DNA of 64,000 nucleotides from Cryptomeria japonica (lineage: Eukaryota; Streptophyta; Pinopsida; Cupressales; Cupressaceae), in the NCBI RefSeq assembly GCF_030272615.1, contig NC_081405.1, forward strand, positions 313,554,235-313,618,234, in the 5' to 3' direction. Of this stretch, positions 33,860-45,545 are shown one piece after another (positions within the stretch are counted from its first letter, which is position 1; every line of letters begins with the position of its first letter). Below the pieces are notes generated by a model. The model saw only the letters and a list, made by a program, of their open reading frames with translations. It had not been told where the DNA came from and ran no database searches. The translations under genes and the position numbers were made by a program.

Positions 33860-36800
33860 GCTATGAAAAGACTAAGTGGAACATCGGTTTCTTCATCATT
33901 TCCCCCATCTGTGGATATTATGCCCTCTTCTCATGCTCTTGATGTATGCCTAGTCCTATACAAAGGATGAGGATGCTGAACCAAAGGGGGGTCCTCTGCA
34001 ATAACAAAGAATTGGGTTAAATTCAAAACATTTTTTTATTATTGTTACAAGTATTTCATTAATTTAAAGAACAAAACCGTTACACTCTTTACCTGATGGG
34101 GCCACATCATCTTCCACATCATTTTGTCTAGCCTCAACCTCAACATGCTGAGCACCCTCTAGATCCTCTGGAGTTGAAATACAAAACGTTACATTAATCA
34201 ATACACCAATTGCAATTAAATTTGTTTAAAGGATTAACAGTGGTCCTCTTTACCTGATTGGGGAACATCATGTTCTTGATGTTGTCTACCTGGATCATGC
34301 TCCACTTGGTCACCACCAACTACATGCTCTAAAATATTAACAATAAAGGTTACATTAATTACTACACTAATTTTCAATTTAAGATGTTTAATTGTATTAA
34401 TAATTACATAAAAAAAATTGAATAGCAAATGAATACTTCCACTACTAGGATGCACATCCAGACCTTCATGTACAGGTTTTGTTCCACAATTATCATGCTG
34501 GATTACAATGTCACGTGCAGTGTTATCATTGCTTGCTTATTCAAAAAAAATATAGTCACTTTATGTTGAAACTTAACATCAAATAGATTACTAGTTAAGT
34601 ATTCAATTTGAAATAATTTTCATTCAGCTTAATTACCGTTGTGACAGATGCATCAGAATCTCGTGTTTGCCCACTCAATTCTCGTAGCCATTCAGCCACG
34701 GCTATATAGCCTTGCTGGTAGCCAATTCTCTTGTCATCTTTCATGGGAGCTCTATTGCATTCAGAGCCCTGCATTTTTACTTAGTATTGTGAATTTTGCT
34801 TGTATTGTTTGATCAAAAAAAAATTGTTTACAATTTATAAATATTTTGATGTGATACTTAATTTACTGATTCTTACAATTCGTGCGGCAAGTTTCATATA
34901 ACCACCAGAGCCGAGGTTGTGTTGCCCATGCTTTTCTTGTCTTGCCTTGGTTGCCTTTGACGTGTCACTCAATCTATGAAAAGTTTGAAATATGTTAGAT
35001 TATATAAATATAATGAATAATTAGTACATATTCACATTCTTAATAGTATCACATACCTTCTTCTGGCATCTGGTGGTGTATTTCCTTTTTTCCTTTCAAT
35101 TCTCTCCTTTGCATCCAAAATCAGGTCCTTCCACTCCCTCTCTGGAATCATGGGGGGACACTCATACTTTACGTTCTTCTCTAAATGTGTCCTGTATTGG
35201 TCCCTCACATACTTCAGATATGTGCCAGCTTTTTCTAGGAGCTTAGTCTTGTCGAATGTGTCATTTCCAAACAACCCTACCATACGGTTTGTGAGTTCAT
35301 CTTTTAACTTTTTTTCTTGGTCATTCCACCTTTAAAGCAAAAACAAACCTGTTAGATTTAGAAAGAAATTGAAGCTACCTTTGATATAGTTCAAGAAATG
35401 GATAAAAGGAAAACTATTTGAGTAATGATATGAAATCAAAATAGTGGATAAGGTTTAGTTCACGTATGATGTTCCACCTTTTACATATGGTGGGCCCAAA
35501 TATCTACAATGAAATGTCATTAAGATTTTTATAAAAAATATCATTTCCTGCAAAAAAAACATGGGATCATTAATCCAAAATGAGTGATCAGTAAGTAAAT
35601 TACAATTAGACTATATATAATAATATTTTTAAAGTACTTGGAACCTTTTGTATCTTCAAGGGAATCAATTCTTCGTCGCTCACTGCCAATGTGGCCTGCA
35701 ACGTTCCCGTACTAGCAATACGGGAAGATCCAGGAAATGATGGTATGTTATCAGCAGTACTCGCCTCTGGCGCATCCTCATGTGCATCTCCTACCATAGT
35801 AAATGAATCCACTATGAAATGCCTCCAAGAAAGAACACTTCAAGGGTAATAAACACATAATGAAAGAGAGAGAAAAAGAGGGATCTACCACCAATGGGCG
35901 GGTCAACATGAGCCGGTGCAACAAATGATGTCTGCATGCTACGTGTTGTCAACATTGCAGTCAGCAATACAGTTGGGCTCGACCTCGGACCCATGTCAGC
36001 ACCTGAAGAGTAATACATTAAATATTTAAAACATTAAAAAAGCAAGTTCACAAGTCCAAAGGAGTGATTTTAATATATAGAACATGGTCATCACCTGAAC
36101 TACTCACAATACCCTGATCATCCCCACCAGGATGATGATGCCCTATAAATTTCAGTAAAAACAACACATACATATTTTAGTTAATGACATAAAAGAGATA
36201 AAAATATAAACCATTATTGAACTTTTGTTATGATTAAAACTTTCATTACTGCTTACTTGCAAGTTTTCCATTGTCGTCAACAATAGTTGTACCCTCTTTG
36301 TTATCTCATCAGTCTGAGGACTTATGGTTGCCAAATCAAGAATCTCTTGCCTAATTTTTCTAATATTCTTTTGTACCAATTGCATAGGTTTTGTGGTAAG
36401 TGCAATGTCATCAATGCATAACACTGTTGAGTGCCCCACATCCCTATGGAGGTACTGAGGTACTGCAGGTTCCTTTCCCTTATCCCGAACATCTGTCTGT
36501 GACAAGAATATAATTAACACTATCAAAATTACTTCAAAACACTCAAGAAAAGATCATAATGTAACAGTTTGATTCTATCTAATTTGTACAATTACAATGA
36601 GGTTTACCTACTCCATAGAAGTGTCGGGACCTACACCCCTATCTATGCTATGTGGTGGATCCATGTGGCCCTGTGACAAAGAAAAAATATAAAAACGTTA
36701 GTGAAATGAAACCAATAGACTTAGCAAAAAAACTTAATAATACAATGGTTTATTGGATTCATTAATTGGAAGTTGGCTTAAATGGTATATATATAGTACG

Positions 36801-37548
36801 TACCACCCCCATGATAGTAATTTTGTTTGTATCTATATGATTCAAATTGTAATCGATTAGCAGCTCTTCCCCTGCACTTATTGATTTTATCGCACATACA
36901 AACACACAATTTCTCTCACGTGCCTCAAATATGCAATTGGGTTGCTTATTAGTTGACCCAGGTCATGTACTATTTATAAAACCTGCAATATTCCCTGTTA
37001 CTTTTGGCCTTCCATCAATGTATATAGCCACTTGTTTACTTTGATCATTATCTTTTTGTTGTATATAATTGGCTGACAATGCATACCTACGCATACTTTT
37101 TTTATATCGAACAATCTGCATCCAATCATTATAATTGTAACAAGGTCCAACAAACTCCATCAATTCAGTAACTTTGTTGTAACAGACCTTTATGTTGTCC
37201 ATGGAAAATAGGCCCAAACCATGTAACGACGAAGATGCTATGCGATATATCCTCTCATTAACACAAAGATCAATGTTTATTGGAGGAAGTTCCTTGGGTA
37301 CACATTGTTTCAGTAGATATTTGTACCTCAAGGGCACCTCAATGTCGCATTTGGTCTCATCATCATAAGAACATGACCCCCCTTGAGCAAGAAAAAATTC
37401 CATGCTTTTATTGAATTTTCTTCTAATCTTTTGACCTCTAGTTGATCTCCCTATTTGAGATCTACTACATGTCTCACTTTCCTCTTCTATTCCTACATTT
37501 CCCTCACTCGAGGAAGACACATCTGACAAATACCTATTTGGTGATACC
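33860..37548 (-). pseudogene. Second CACTA gene: SET domain followed by TNPA/Ptta-like domain
   Basis: Exon 37548-36805 contains a SET-type methyltransferase fold: SSLHGLGLFSMDNI (N-terminal GxG region), MEFVGPCYN, GNIAGFINST (equivalent of the N-H-S motif) and, after one in-frame TGA at 36961-36963, NCIFEARERN and ISAGEELLIDYNL (the ELxxDY motif). It ends near MGV|GTACGT. Downstream exons, many starting after AG and ending before GT in one phase, include TDVRDKGKEPAVPQY with a helical KNIRKIRQEILDL (36511-36253), ADMGPRSSPTVLLTAML (about 36002-35890), VDSFTMVGDAHEDAPE (about 35818-35640), a Ptta/TNPA-like block FGNDTFDKTKLLEKAGTYLK...PEREWKDLI (35332-35060), ARQEKHGQHNLGSGGYMKLA (about 34980-34880) and IGYQQGYIAVAEWLRELSG (about 34770-34640). 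C-terminal exons repeat an acidic EHDVPQSG style. Whether all exons form one mRNA is inference. The SET post-motif is incomplete and activity is unproven. Confidence 0.62.
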
Positions 37549-37995
37549 TATGCACCATCAAATGAGAGAGTTAGTTGGTAATGAGAGAGATATTTTGCAA
37601 ATGAGGGTAATATTGATGAAGAAGTCGGCCATAAAGTTGATGTTGAGATTAAAATTTGAGTAAGTCCAACTGGGGCCTCAAGTGTTGATAACTGTATTAG
37701 ATTTGCTGCTAATGTTGATGTTTGAAAAACTGAGGAAGTTTGTTTTTCTTGTAATTTTTAAAAAATATATTATTTCTATAAGGTGTATTGACTTATACCT
37801 ATCGATCCATGAGACTGTGTAGGATCCTCGTCAAAGGGGTTCAGGTTCCTGCACCAACAATTGAGCATCATAAGCATTACATTTGTAATTTGATAAACAA
37901 TAAATACTGCAATATCATAAGCATCATAAGCATCACATATGTATCATCATATATGTAATTGAGCATCATAAGAATCACATATGTGTCATCATAAA

Positions 37996-38158
37996 CATGT
38001 AATCCATCACATACGTATCATAAATCACCATCCATCACATAGCTAATAAGTAGTCCACATTCCATAAATAAACACAAAGTTCAAAAAATGTCACATGTAT
38101 CATCATAAGCATGTAATCCATCACATATGTATTTTAAATCACCATCTATCACATAGCT
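37996..38158. repeat. Direct repeat between the two CACTA genes
   Basis: CATGTAATCCATCACATA and about 30 following bases occur at 37996-38046 and again at 38108-38158, with a few differences, within a CATCATAAGCATCACAT-rich stretch. Confidence 0.75.
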
Positions 38159-38307
38159 AGAGGTGCATCATGAATTAATTAAGTAATGGCATTAGAATTC
38201 AAAACATATGAATTATTTATGTAACCATATAAGTCAAATCAATTTCTATCAAGATATCAATATTAAATAGATAATATAATAATCGCATCTCATACTTTTC
38301 ATTCATG

Positions 38308-38362
38308 TCATTGATCTTCTTCTTCATCCAACTCATCATCATGACCATCATCATCATCATCG

Positions 38363-38420
<58 letters not shown>

Positions 38421-41400
38421 CATCATCGTCGTCATCGTCATCATCATCGTCATTGTTTTCATCATCATCATCGTCATCACCATCACCGACACCATCACCA
38501 TCACCATCACCATCATCATCAGTAGCAGCACCATCATCATCATCAACTTCTTCTTCATGTACATTTCCATCAGGAACATCATTGAGTAACTGTCTATCGT
38601 GATCATCTATATTATCTTCTACTTCTTCAGTATCTTCTTCTTCCATCACATTATACATTATCGGCCTTCCTCCTAGATCATGTCTAACAACAAATGACCA
38701 ACCCAGTTTATGTGGAACCTCTGAGTAAAATACCTGCTCACATTGACTTGGAAGAACATAGGGCTCATCCCCAACTCGTTCAAATGACCTTGTATTAACC
38801 ATTGTAAATCCATTATCATGTTCGATAACAGTTCTATCAGGATCATTTATATTCAGTCGTAGTCTATACCATTTGACGACGAATAGAACTAATTTGAAGG
38901 AATTAAAGTCACACTCAAGTATATCATCCAAAATGCCATAGTATCAATTTTGAGACACTTGAGGATGTATGTCGTTTCTAGATGAAATATTGGTCACCTC
39001 AAAGACTGCAGTTATCCCAGAATCACAAGTTTTCTTTGTGTCATCCAACTGTTTGATGTGAAATTTATGACCATTGCAGCACATAGCCTTGTGGTGTTTG
39101 ACTTGCAATATGTCTAAAATATTAAAATTATCGCATCATGAGTTGATAAACATACGGGTGATTAATAAAATTATATGTACCTGTTGATCTTTTAAACCAT
39201 ATGCTAAATCAATTTCCCTTTGTGTAACATTGGAATCTTCATTACGATGAGCTTCTTTAACCAATGAAGCGACACCATCCCATGTTAATGTGTGACCAGA
39301 ATGTTGACATCGTTCAATCCACACCGTCATCCAATCAAGATTGTTTGCAATATACAAATGTAGTGCATCCCACTCCCAACCAACTATACAAATAATTAAT
39401 AGACCACTTACAATTGATTTATTTAGAAGATGAAGAATTAATTTACTACAATAACATCTTATAATTACCTCTCACTTTCTTCAATCTACCTTTCCCCATC
39501 AAGTGCTCCCCTTCGAATTTATTAATGGGGTTGGGATCCCAAATGCGATCTACGTGGATTTTTGCTGCAAACTTAGGAAGATATTTAGTAATGTACACCA
39601 TAGTTTGGTATACCATATATCCCTCCACCATAGAACCCTCAGGATGTGCTCTTTTTCGAACCAAAGCCTTCAAAAATTTCAAGTGCCTCTCAACCATCCA
39701 CATTGACCTAGTGTGTACAGGTCCACACAATTCGATCTCCTCAACTTGGTGTATGAGGTAGTGTTCTTGTGCATTGAAAAAAGTTGAAGGTAGACACTTT
39801 TTCATTTCACACATTAGATGAGGGATTTTTCTCTTCCAATATTTTATATCTTCCTTGTGGATTTCTTTAGATGACAACCACCTAATTAAAGAGATTTAAG
39901 ACGCAAAAATATATAAACGAGACTTTACAAAATAATATACAAATATATTGCATAACAAGTAAAACAAATGGCAAATATAATATCTATACAACAAATTGAA
40001 CAAACATCACTACTTAGCTCATGTATTTTCCAAGATCATATATGACTTGCTTGATATTATTGTCGAAGTGGTCTGGGAGAGATAGAGGTAGAACGTATTG
40101 CAACAATTATAAAATGATCTTTTCATTGTTTTCTAACATAATACAATGAAAAGTACATGCATAGTATACAAATATATAGTAAATACACAAGAACGCGAAT
40201 TACCTTAATGAAGGTATGCCAATCATGCATTTTCATCCCTGGCCCAAATTCACTCTTCTTTGATATGAGATTGTTTATGTTCGCAACAAATCCTATGGGA
40301 AATCGATTTTTTCATATGACTTCTTTTATAGAATTGCTTTGTTGCTCCATTAATAACCAAGGAAGGGCACTTATATTAATCTGATCTCCATTGCTATTTG
40401 ATTGAATGACATTTTTCATTGCATGATTGGATTCCACAATGTCACTACAAATTTTGACAATTTTTTCTTTGTCATGCCTTCCATCCAATATTTTCCATAA
40501 TGTCTCTGTTATATTCTTTCCAATATGCATTGTATCAAACAAATGCACAATTTGTAGCTGCTCGTAGTAAGGCAACCTACTAAATTATCTGGGATAACTT
40601 TTTAGTCCCTTTGGAAGGTGGCCATCCATGCCTTGATGACCTTCAGTATCATCAATTACATCATCAGTAAACAAAACATGATAGAAAAATTCAAATTCCA
40701 AATATAAACCATTAGATGGAATGACATTACCTTGACGATTAATTCTATTATATTCCAACTTCCATAAATGAGGAGTCATTCTTTGTGGCTTTGATGTAGT
40801 CTCTTCTTTCCCATTGAAAAGATGTTTTTCAGTATTTTGGTACTGATGATTTTTGTGAAGGAAGTGCCTATACTCATCAAACACCTGCTTTCCTAAACTT
40901 TTTGAATGATGGGATTTCATCTTTGGACCACAAACTAGACATACAAATTTTCCCTTTGTTTGAAGACCTACAAGATAATGTATAATTCTATTAAATCTGT
41001 TAATTTTTATAATTATAATTATCATGCGCAACTTGAACACTATAACGTACCACAAAAATGTGTTAGCCCTGGGGCATCATGTATTGTCCATACAAGCATT
41101 GCATGGAATTGAAATTGTCTTCGTCCTATTGGTTTAGAGATGTCATACATGGTCACAGCATTCCATAACTCCAACAACTCGTCGATAAGAGGCTCAATAT
41201 ATACATTCATATCTTTAACTTGGTACTTGCCTAGTGGAATGAACAAAAACATTACATAATTATTATGACCATTTTACTGCAATATTTATAATTAAATGTA
41301 GATGACTATTAAATGATAAAATACCTGGAACAATCATTGCCAACATTATGTGCTCCCTCTTTATTGACATCCATGGAGGAATATTATTGTTGATAACAAA

Positions 41401-42652
41401 AATAGGCCATGCCGAGTAAATAGATCTATACTCTCCAAATGGATTGACACCATCCGCTGCCAATGAAAGCCTGAGATTACGAGGTTCTTCTTTAAAGTGT
41501 GGCCACTTTTCCTCTATGTCCATAAATGTTGAACCATCCGCAGGCATTCGAATAATATCATCTCGACTTCTATTGCATGCATGGTAATCCATAAATTCTG
41601 CCAAGCTAGTGCACTCGAATAATTGTTGCATACATGGAATAATGGGAATATAATGAAGAACCTTGCGAGGCACCTTTTTTGTTATTTGATCTGTTCGATA
41701 TCTACTAATATGACATTCAAGGCATTCTGTTCCAAATTCATGTTGTTTATGATATATAATATGATCATTGGGACAAGCATCTATTGTTTGATACTCCATT
41801 CCAATATCTTTCATAATGGCAGATAATTCTCGGTATGAGCGAGGTAGAATATTTGATGGTGGTAAGAAAAACTCACCTATCAATCTACAGCAAAAAAAAA
41901 AGTTTGAGGTGTTAATATAAAGAATATTAATGGTACATGATTCACCATTTATTAACTGTAATGACATGTATGACACACCTTGACATATGAGAGATTGTTA
42001 TGTTGGATAAACCATTCATAACCTTCAAGTTCACCAACAACAATACAGCAAAGAGAAGAGTTGTTTGGGAGCCTTTGTAAAGGGGCTCATACGCCTTCTC
42101 AAGAAGAGGTAAATCATGAACATCAAGGTCATCCTGATCATCATGATCAGTTGTGCCAGTACTAAATGTGTCATGGATCAATGTACTTGTACCATCATCT
42201 TCAATTGTGTTTTCTGGTGCATGATCGTCATCTTCCATGGGATCATTATCTTCAGCTTTGATATTCACACCTCCATGTTCCTCCACTTCCAAAACCATAT
42301 TCTTAGGGTTTTGTTGATCCATACCATGTGTTCTAGGGTGCTCCACCTATATAAAATTGATATACATAAATAAACTGTGATCATGATCTCATTATCAAGT
42401 GGTTTCTTATGTATATAAATTGTTAAAATGATATAATGAACAACTTACCAGTGGATGATAATCATGTCCCCCTTCAATGTGACCATGTTGCCTACAATGT
42501 TTCTTAGTTGTTTTGATTAGAAGTCTTCTAGTCTCTAAGCCCTTACAAATTTGGCAGGGACAATAACATTTCCCATCACCTTTTCTTTTCAAGTTAGACC
42601 ATAATCTAGCAATTGTCTCCTTATTTTGTTCTTCGTTGATATTATTTGACAT
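38308..42652 (-). pseudogene. TNP2-type CACTA transposase (nine exons), with DUF4218 and DUF4216
   Basis: Start ATG at 42652. Exons by splice signals: 42652-42449 (zinc-finger-like CYCPCQICKG...HCRQHG, transposase-associated domain), 42346-41979 (PLYKGSQTTLLFAVLLLVNL), 41884-41325 (Transposase_21 core: CPNDHIIYHK, KKVPRKVLHYIPIIP, LSLAADGVNPFGEY, NNIPPWMSIKREHIMLAMIV), 41230-41051 (YIEPLIDELLELWN, IHDAPGL), 40967-40205 (MHIGKNITETLW, MKMHDWHTF), about 40125-40020, 39881-39469 (DUF4218: CGPVHTRSMWMVERHLKFLK, RAHPEGSMVEGY), 39383-39181 and 39113-38308 (DUF4216: YYGILDDIL, GFTMVNTRSFERV, EQVFYSEVP), ending in a long acidic tail. Stops at 40585-40587, about 40309 and about 38943, and a lost donor after exon 6, mark decay. 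It would cut and join the element ends at the TIRs. Domain order and size fit plant TNPD/TNP2. Confidence 0.9.
38338..38525 (-). repeat. (GAT)n repeat coding a poly-Asp tail
   Basis: Imperfect ATC/GAT trinucleotides run for about 185 bp inside the last transposase exon and encode more than 50 Asp residues interrupted by Gly, Glu and Asn. The hydrophobic plus-strand frame and the Met-rich minus frame here are shadows of this repeat. Confidence 0.9.
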
Positions 42653-43570
42653 GGTCTTTCTTCACAGGCGAAAAAATCAGGCTATGGAAACTTCCGTACA
42701 AAAGCTTCACAAAAATTGTAAATCGAACCAAAACCATTGAACTTAATAGAGAACGTATTTAATGTAGCTGATTGTGTGAATTTTTGAGCATTGTGTCAGC
42801 AAATTCTTACTAAAAGTTTTCCTATTGCAGACTTTCTGAGAGACATTTTTGAGTATTCTAAGCAAAGCATTTATTTAAACATACACTTATTCATCCACAT
42901 TGTAGGGATAACATTACAAGGCTCACATATTGGTCTAAGAGGATGCCATGGTCTCACAAAGTAACCAAGAACCATATGAAATGATGGCCATCTTGAATCC
43001 ACACACAACTAGGGAGGATCCATATGATTATGTATGACTTCCCCCTTGTTTGTTTAATGGGATTAGCCAACTCCAAGACATAGCCGTCAATAATCACTAA
43101 GAATGTACAAGTGGATCGTAGCTACCCATACAATAAACACTTACCCCTATCCTCAAATTTTCCCAATGTTTGATTCCTTATATACATTCATCCAAGGTTA
43201 TCTATGTCGATCTTGGTGAGGAATCACATGACAACAAAGAAGGCAACATTTAAAAATAGCAAGAGTTTCACTAAACTACCAAAGATCATAAATATTGAAA
43301 GAAAGAAAAAATAGTAACAATAATAAGTCAAATAAATGTGTTCAATTCCAATAGCAAATCAAACATAGCCACAATAACTACACAATAGAGAAAAATCACA
43401 ATAGTGATTAAACTACTTCAAACAAGATAAAATAAAATTGTTGGCCAATGCAACAAAGATGAGAGATCATCAATAATTGAAGGAAACTTCACAATCCTTA
43501 AAAGTGCACATTACATAACTATACAACTAGAAATTGTGACTAAATAGAGTGAAGATTCATCATGACTCCA
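42653..43570. other. 5' leader of the CACTA element, no gene seen
   Basis: No open frame with a domain; probably untranslated leader or promoter of the minus-strand transposase. Confidence 0.45.
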
Positions 43571-43860
43571 ATAATAGTCCCTCATGTGTGCATTTGTGGC
43601 ATGAACACAAAAACTCCCACACGGCATGGCCATGTACCTAATGGAGAAGACATGCCTAGGCTACATGCCCAAAAAACATGACTATAATAATAGTCCCTCA
43701 TGCATGCATTTGTGGCCTGCACACTACAAATCCTAACATATCATGGCAATACACCTCATAGAGAAGACACACCTAGGGCCACATTGCACATAGCAACGTG
43801 CCTCACAAAGAAGACATGCATTGGACACATGCCACATAGCAATGTGTCTTATGGAAAAAT
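43571..43860. repeat. Tandem duplication with about 117-bp period
   Basis: AATAGTCCCTCATG.(G/A)TGCATTTGTGGC starts at about 43573 and again near 43690; each copy continues through CATGGC/CATGGCAAT and AGAGAAGACA(T/C)GCCTAGG-like sequence. A third, weaker copy begins near 43790. Confidence 0.7.
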
Positions 43861-44979
43861 GTGCATGCATGTCACACACCAAAGCTATATGTATACATCA
43901 TGAGGCACATTCAAATGTTATCAAACACAACCTATTGTATCTAACATGAGTTCCTCTCTACATGTGTGCAAATCTTCCAACACTAATCGCCACTAAGAAG
44001 GAATAATATAAAATGCATCTTCAAATATTTGTGTGTGTGTGTGGAATTGTGTCTTTGAACCCAAATCGCTACCATCAACAACATGTAACCATCACCTACA
44101 CTATATCAAAACATAAGTATGGTGTGACATCATATCTATTTGCATAATGTCAAAACACATGCAAACATGAAAATCATCATAGCATGACAAAAATCAATCT
44201 CCACATGTTGGAACAAAGATATAAATAAGATAATAGGGTAAGAGGAAACCCGTACCAAGAACCACATACCAACTATCGGCAATGCCATCAAGATAAATGT
44301 AGGATAGGATACCACTATGAGCCATCCAATGGTCCATTCTATGAGGAGAACTAGGGGATACTATCTTTGAAAGGTGTGGTCAATAGAGATAATCCCTACT
44401 AATGCCACAATATGTCACCATAGCTTCTTGAGTTTTCCATTCTTCTACTTAACACCACATTTATTGAGTTCCTCAATAGCGAGGTTGGTTCTCAATAGGA
44501 TGCACAAACATGTAAACACACAAGCATGGTTTCATCATACTTGTATTGTATCATACTTGTACAACAATACAAATTCATTTTTCTAGTTAATTACTTAGTG
44601 TAAAAATAACTCCATTACATAACCTAGGGTAATAATCACCATAAGTTTTCAAATAAACTGCCCAAACATCAATTGGAGTTACCCTTTCTAAGGTACAAAT
44701 ATAATTTATTTATAACTTCAAAATTAAAATAATCACAATACATCCAAATAAGTTCAATAGTGCATGGAAATAGACAACATGATCCATAATTAAACCCATA
44801 AATTACCCTAATTGGATATGCTAATAAAATGGTGTCTCAAATAATAGAGATTATGTTGGACCTATAATAGAGATCTAGACTTTGTTTCATCATACACCAG
44901 CATGGTTTCATCATACTTGTATCCAAATACACCATCCATAGATAGGTACTCAGTACCACAATCTCATGGGTACCCTTTT
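43861..44979. other. Gene-free CACTA leader
   Basis: A short GTGTGTG tract near 44030; otherwise nothing supported. Confidence 0.45.
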
Positions 44980-45545
44980 AGCTGAATTTACCCTATATTT
45001 AGGTGAATCTACCCTTGTATCATTCCTTGATCTAGTATGTCATTCCACCAATCAATAATTTTTCCATATTCTTGGGAGAATACACTATCTCTTAGGTGAA
45101 TATGCCATATCCTTAAATGAATCCTCCTTGTCATCATCCTAAGTCCTCTTTTTGTTAAGTCTTATCCCTTCATCTTTAGGAAAATCCACCTATCCTTATG
45201 TGAATCTACTTTCTCTTAGGTGAATCTATTTTACATAAATCATTTATCTTATCCATCTTTCTTACGCAAATGGTGAATTTTTCCTATCCTTAGATGACTA
45301 CACTCCCATTTAGGTGAATCTATCTAGTTTTAGTCTCCTTCCATTATTTTGTCCAAATTTGTATCCTCTAGTTTACATGAATCTACTTGTCCTTAGGAAA
45401 ATCAACCCTATCATTCTAAGGAAAATTCACCTTGTCATCATCCTTAATCATCTACCTTTCAAGTGTATAGTCCATCCATCCTTGGGAGAATCTAACATAT
45501 TATTGGGAAAATCCACTCCCTCTTAGGTGAATCCACCTTTTCCAC
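44980..45545. repeat. Degenerate array of CTTAGGTGAATCTACC units
   Basis: At least a dozen diverged copies of a unit close to CTCTTAGGTGAATCTACC are scattered through 560 bp (for example near 45000, 45095, 45205, 45315, 45520), some as AGGAAAATCCACC variants. Confidence 0.75.

Noticed and set aside
38305-38606. Ile-rich plus frame and Met-rich minus frame
   Set aside because: Both are alternative readings of the GAT repeat in the transposase tail.
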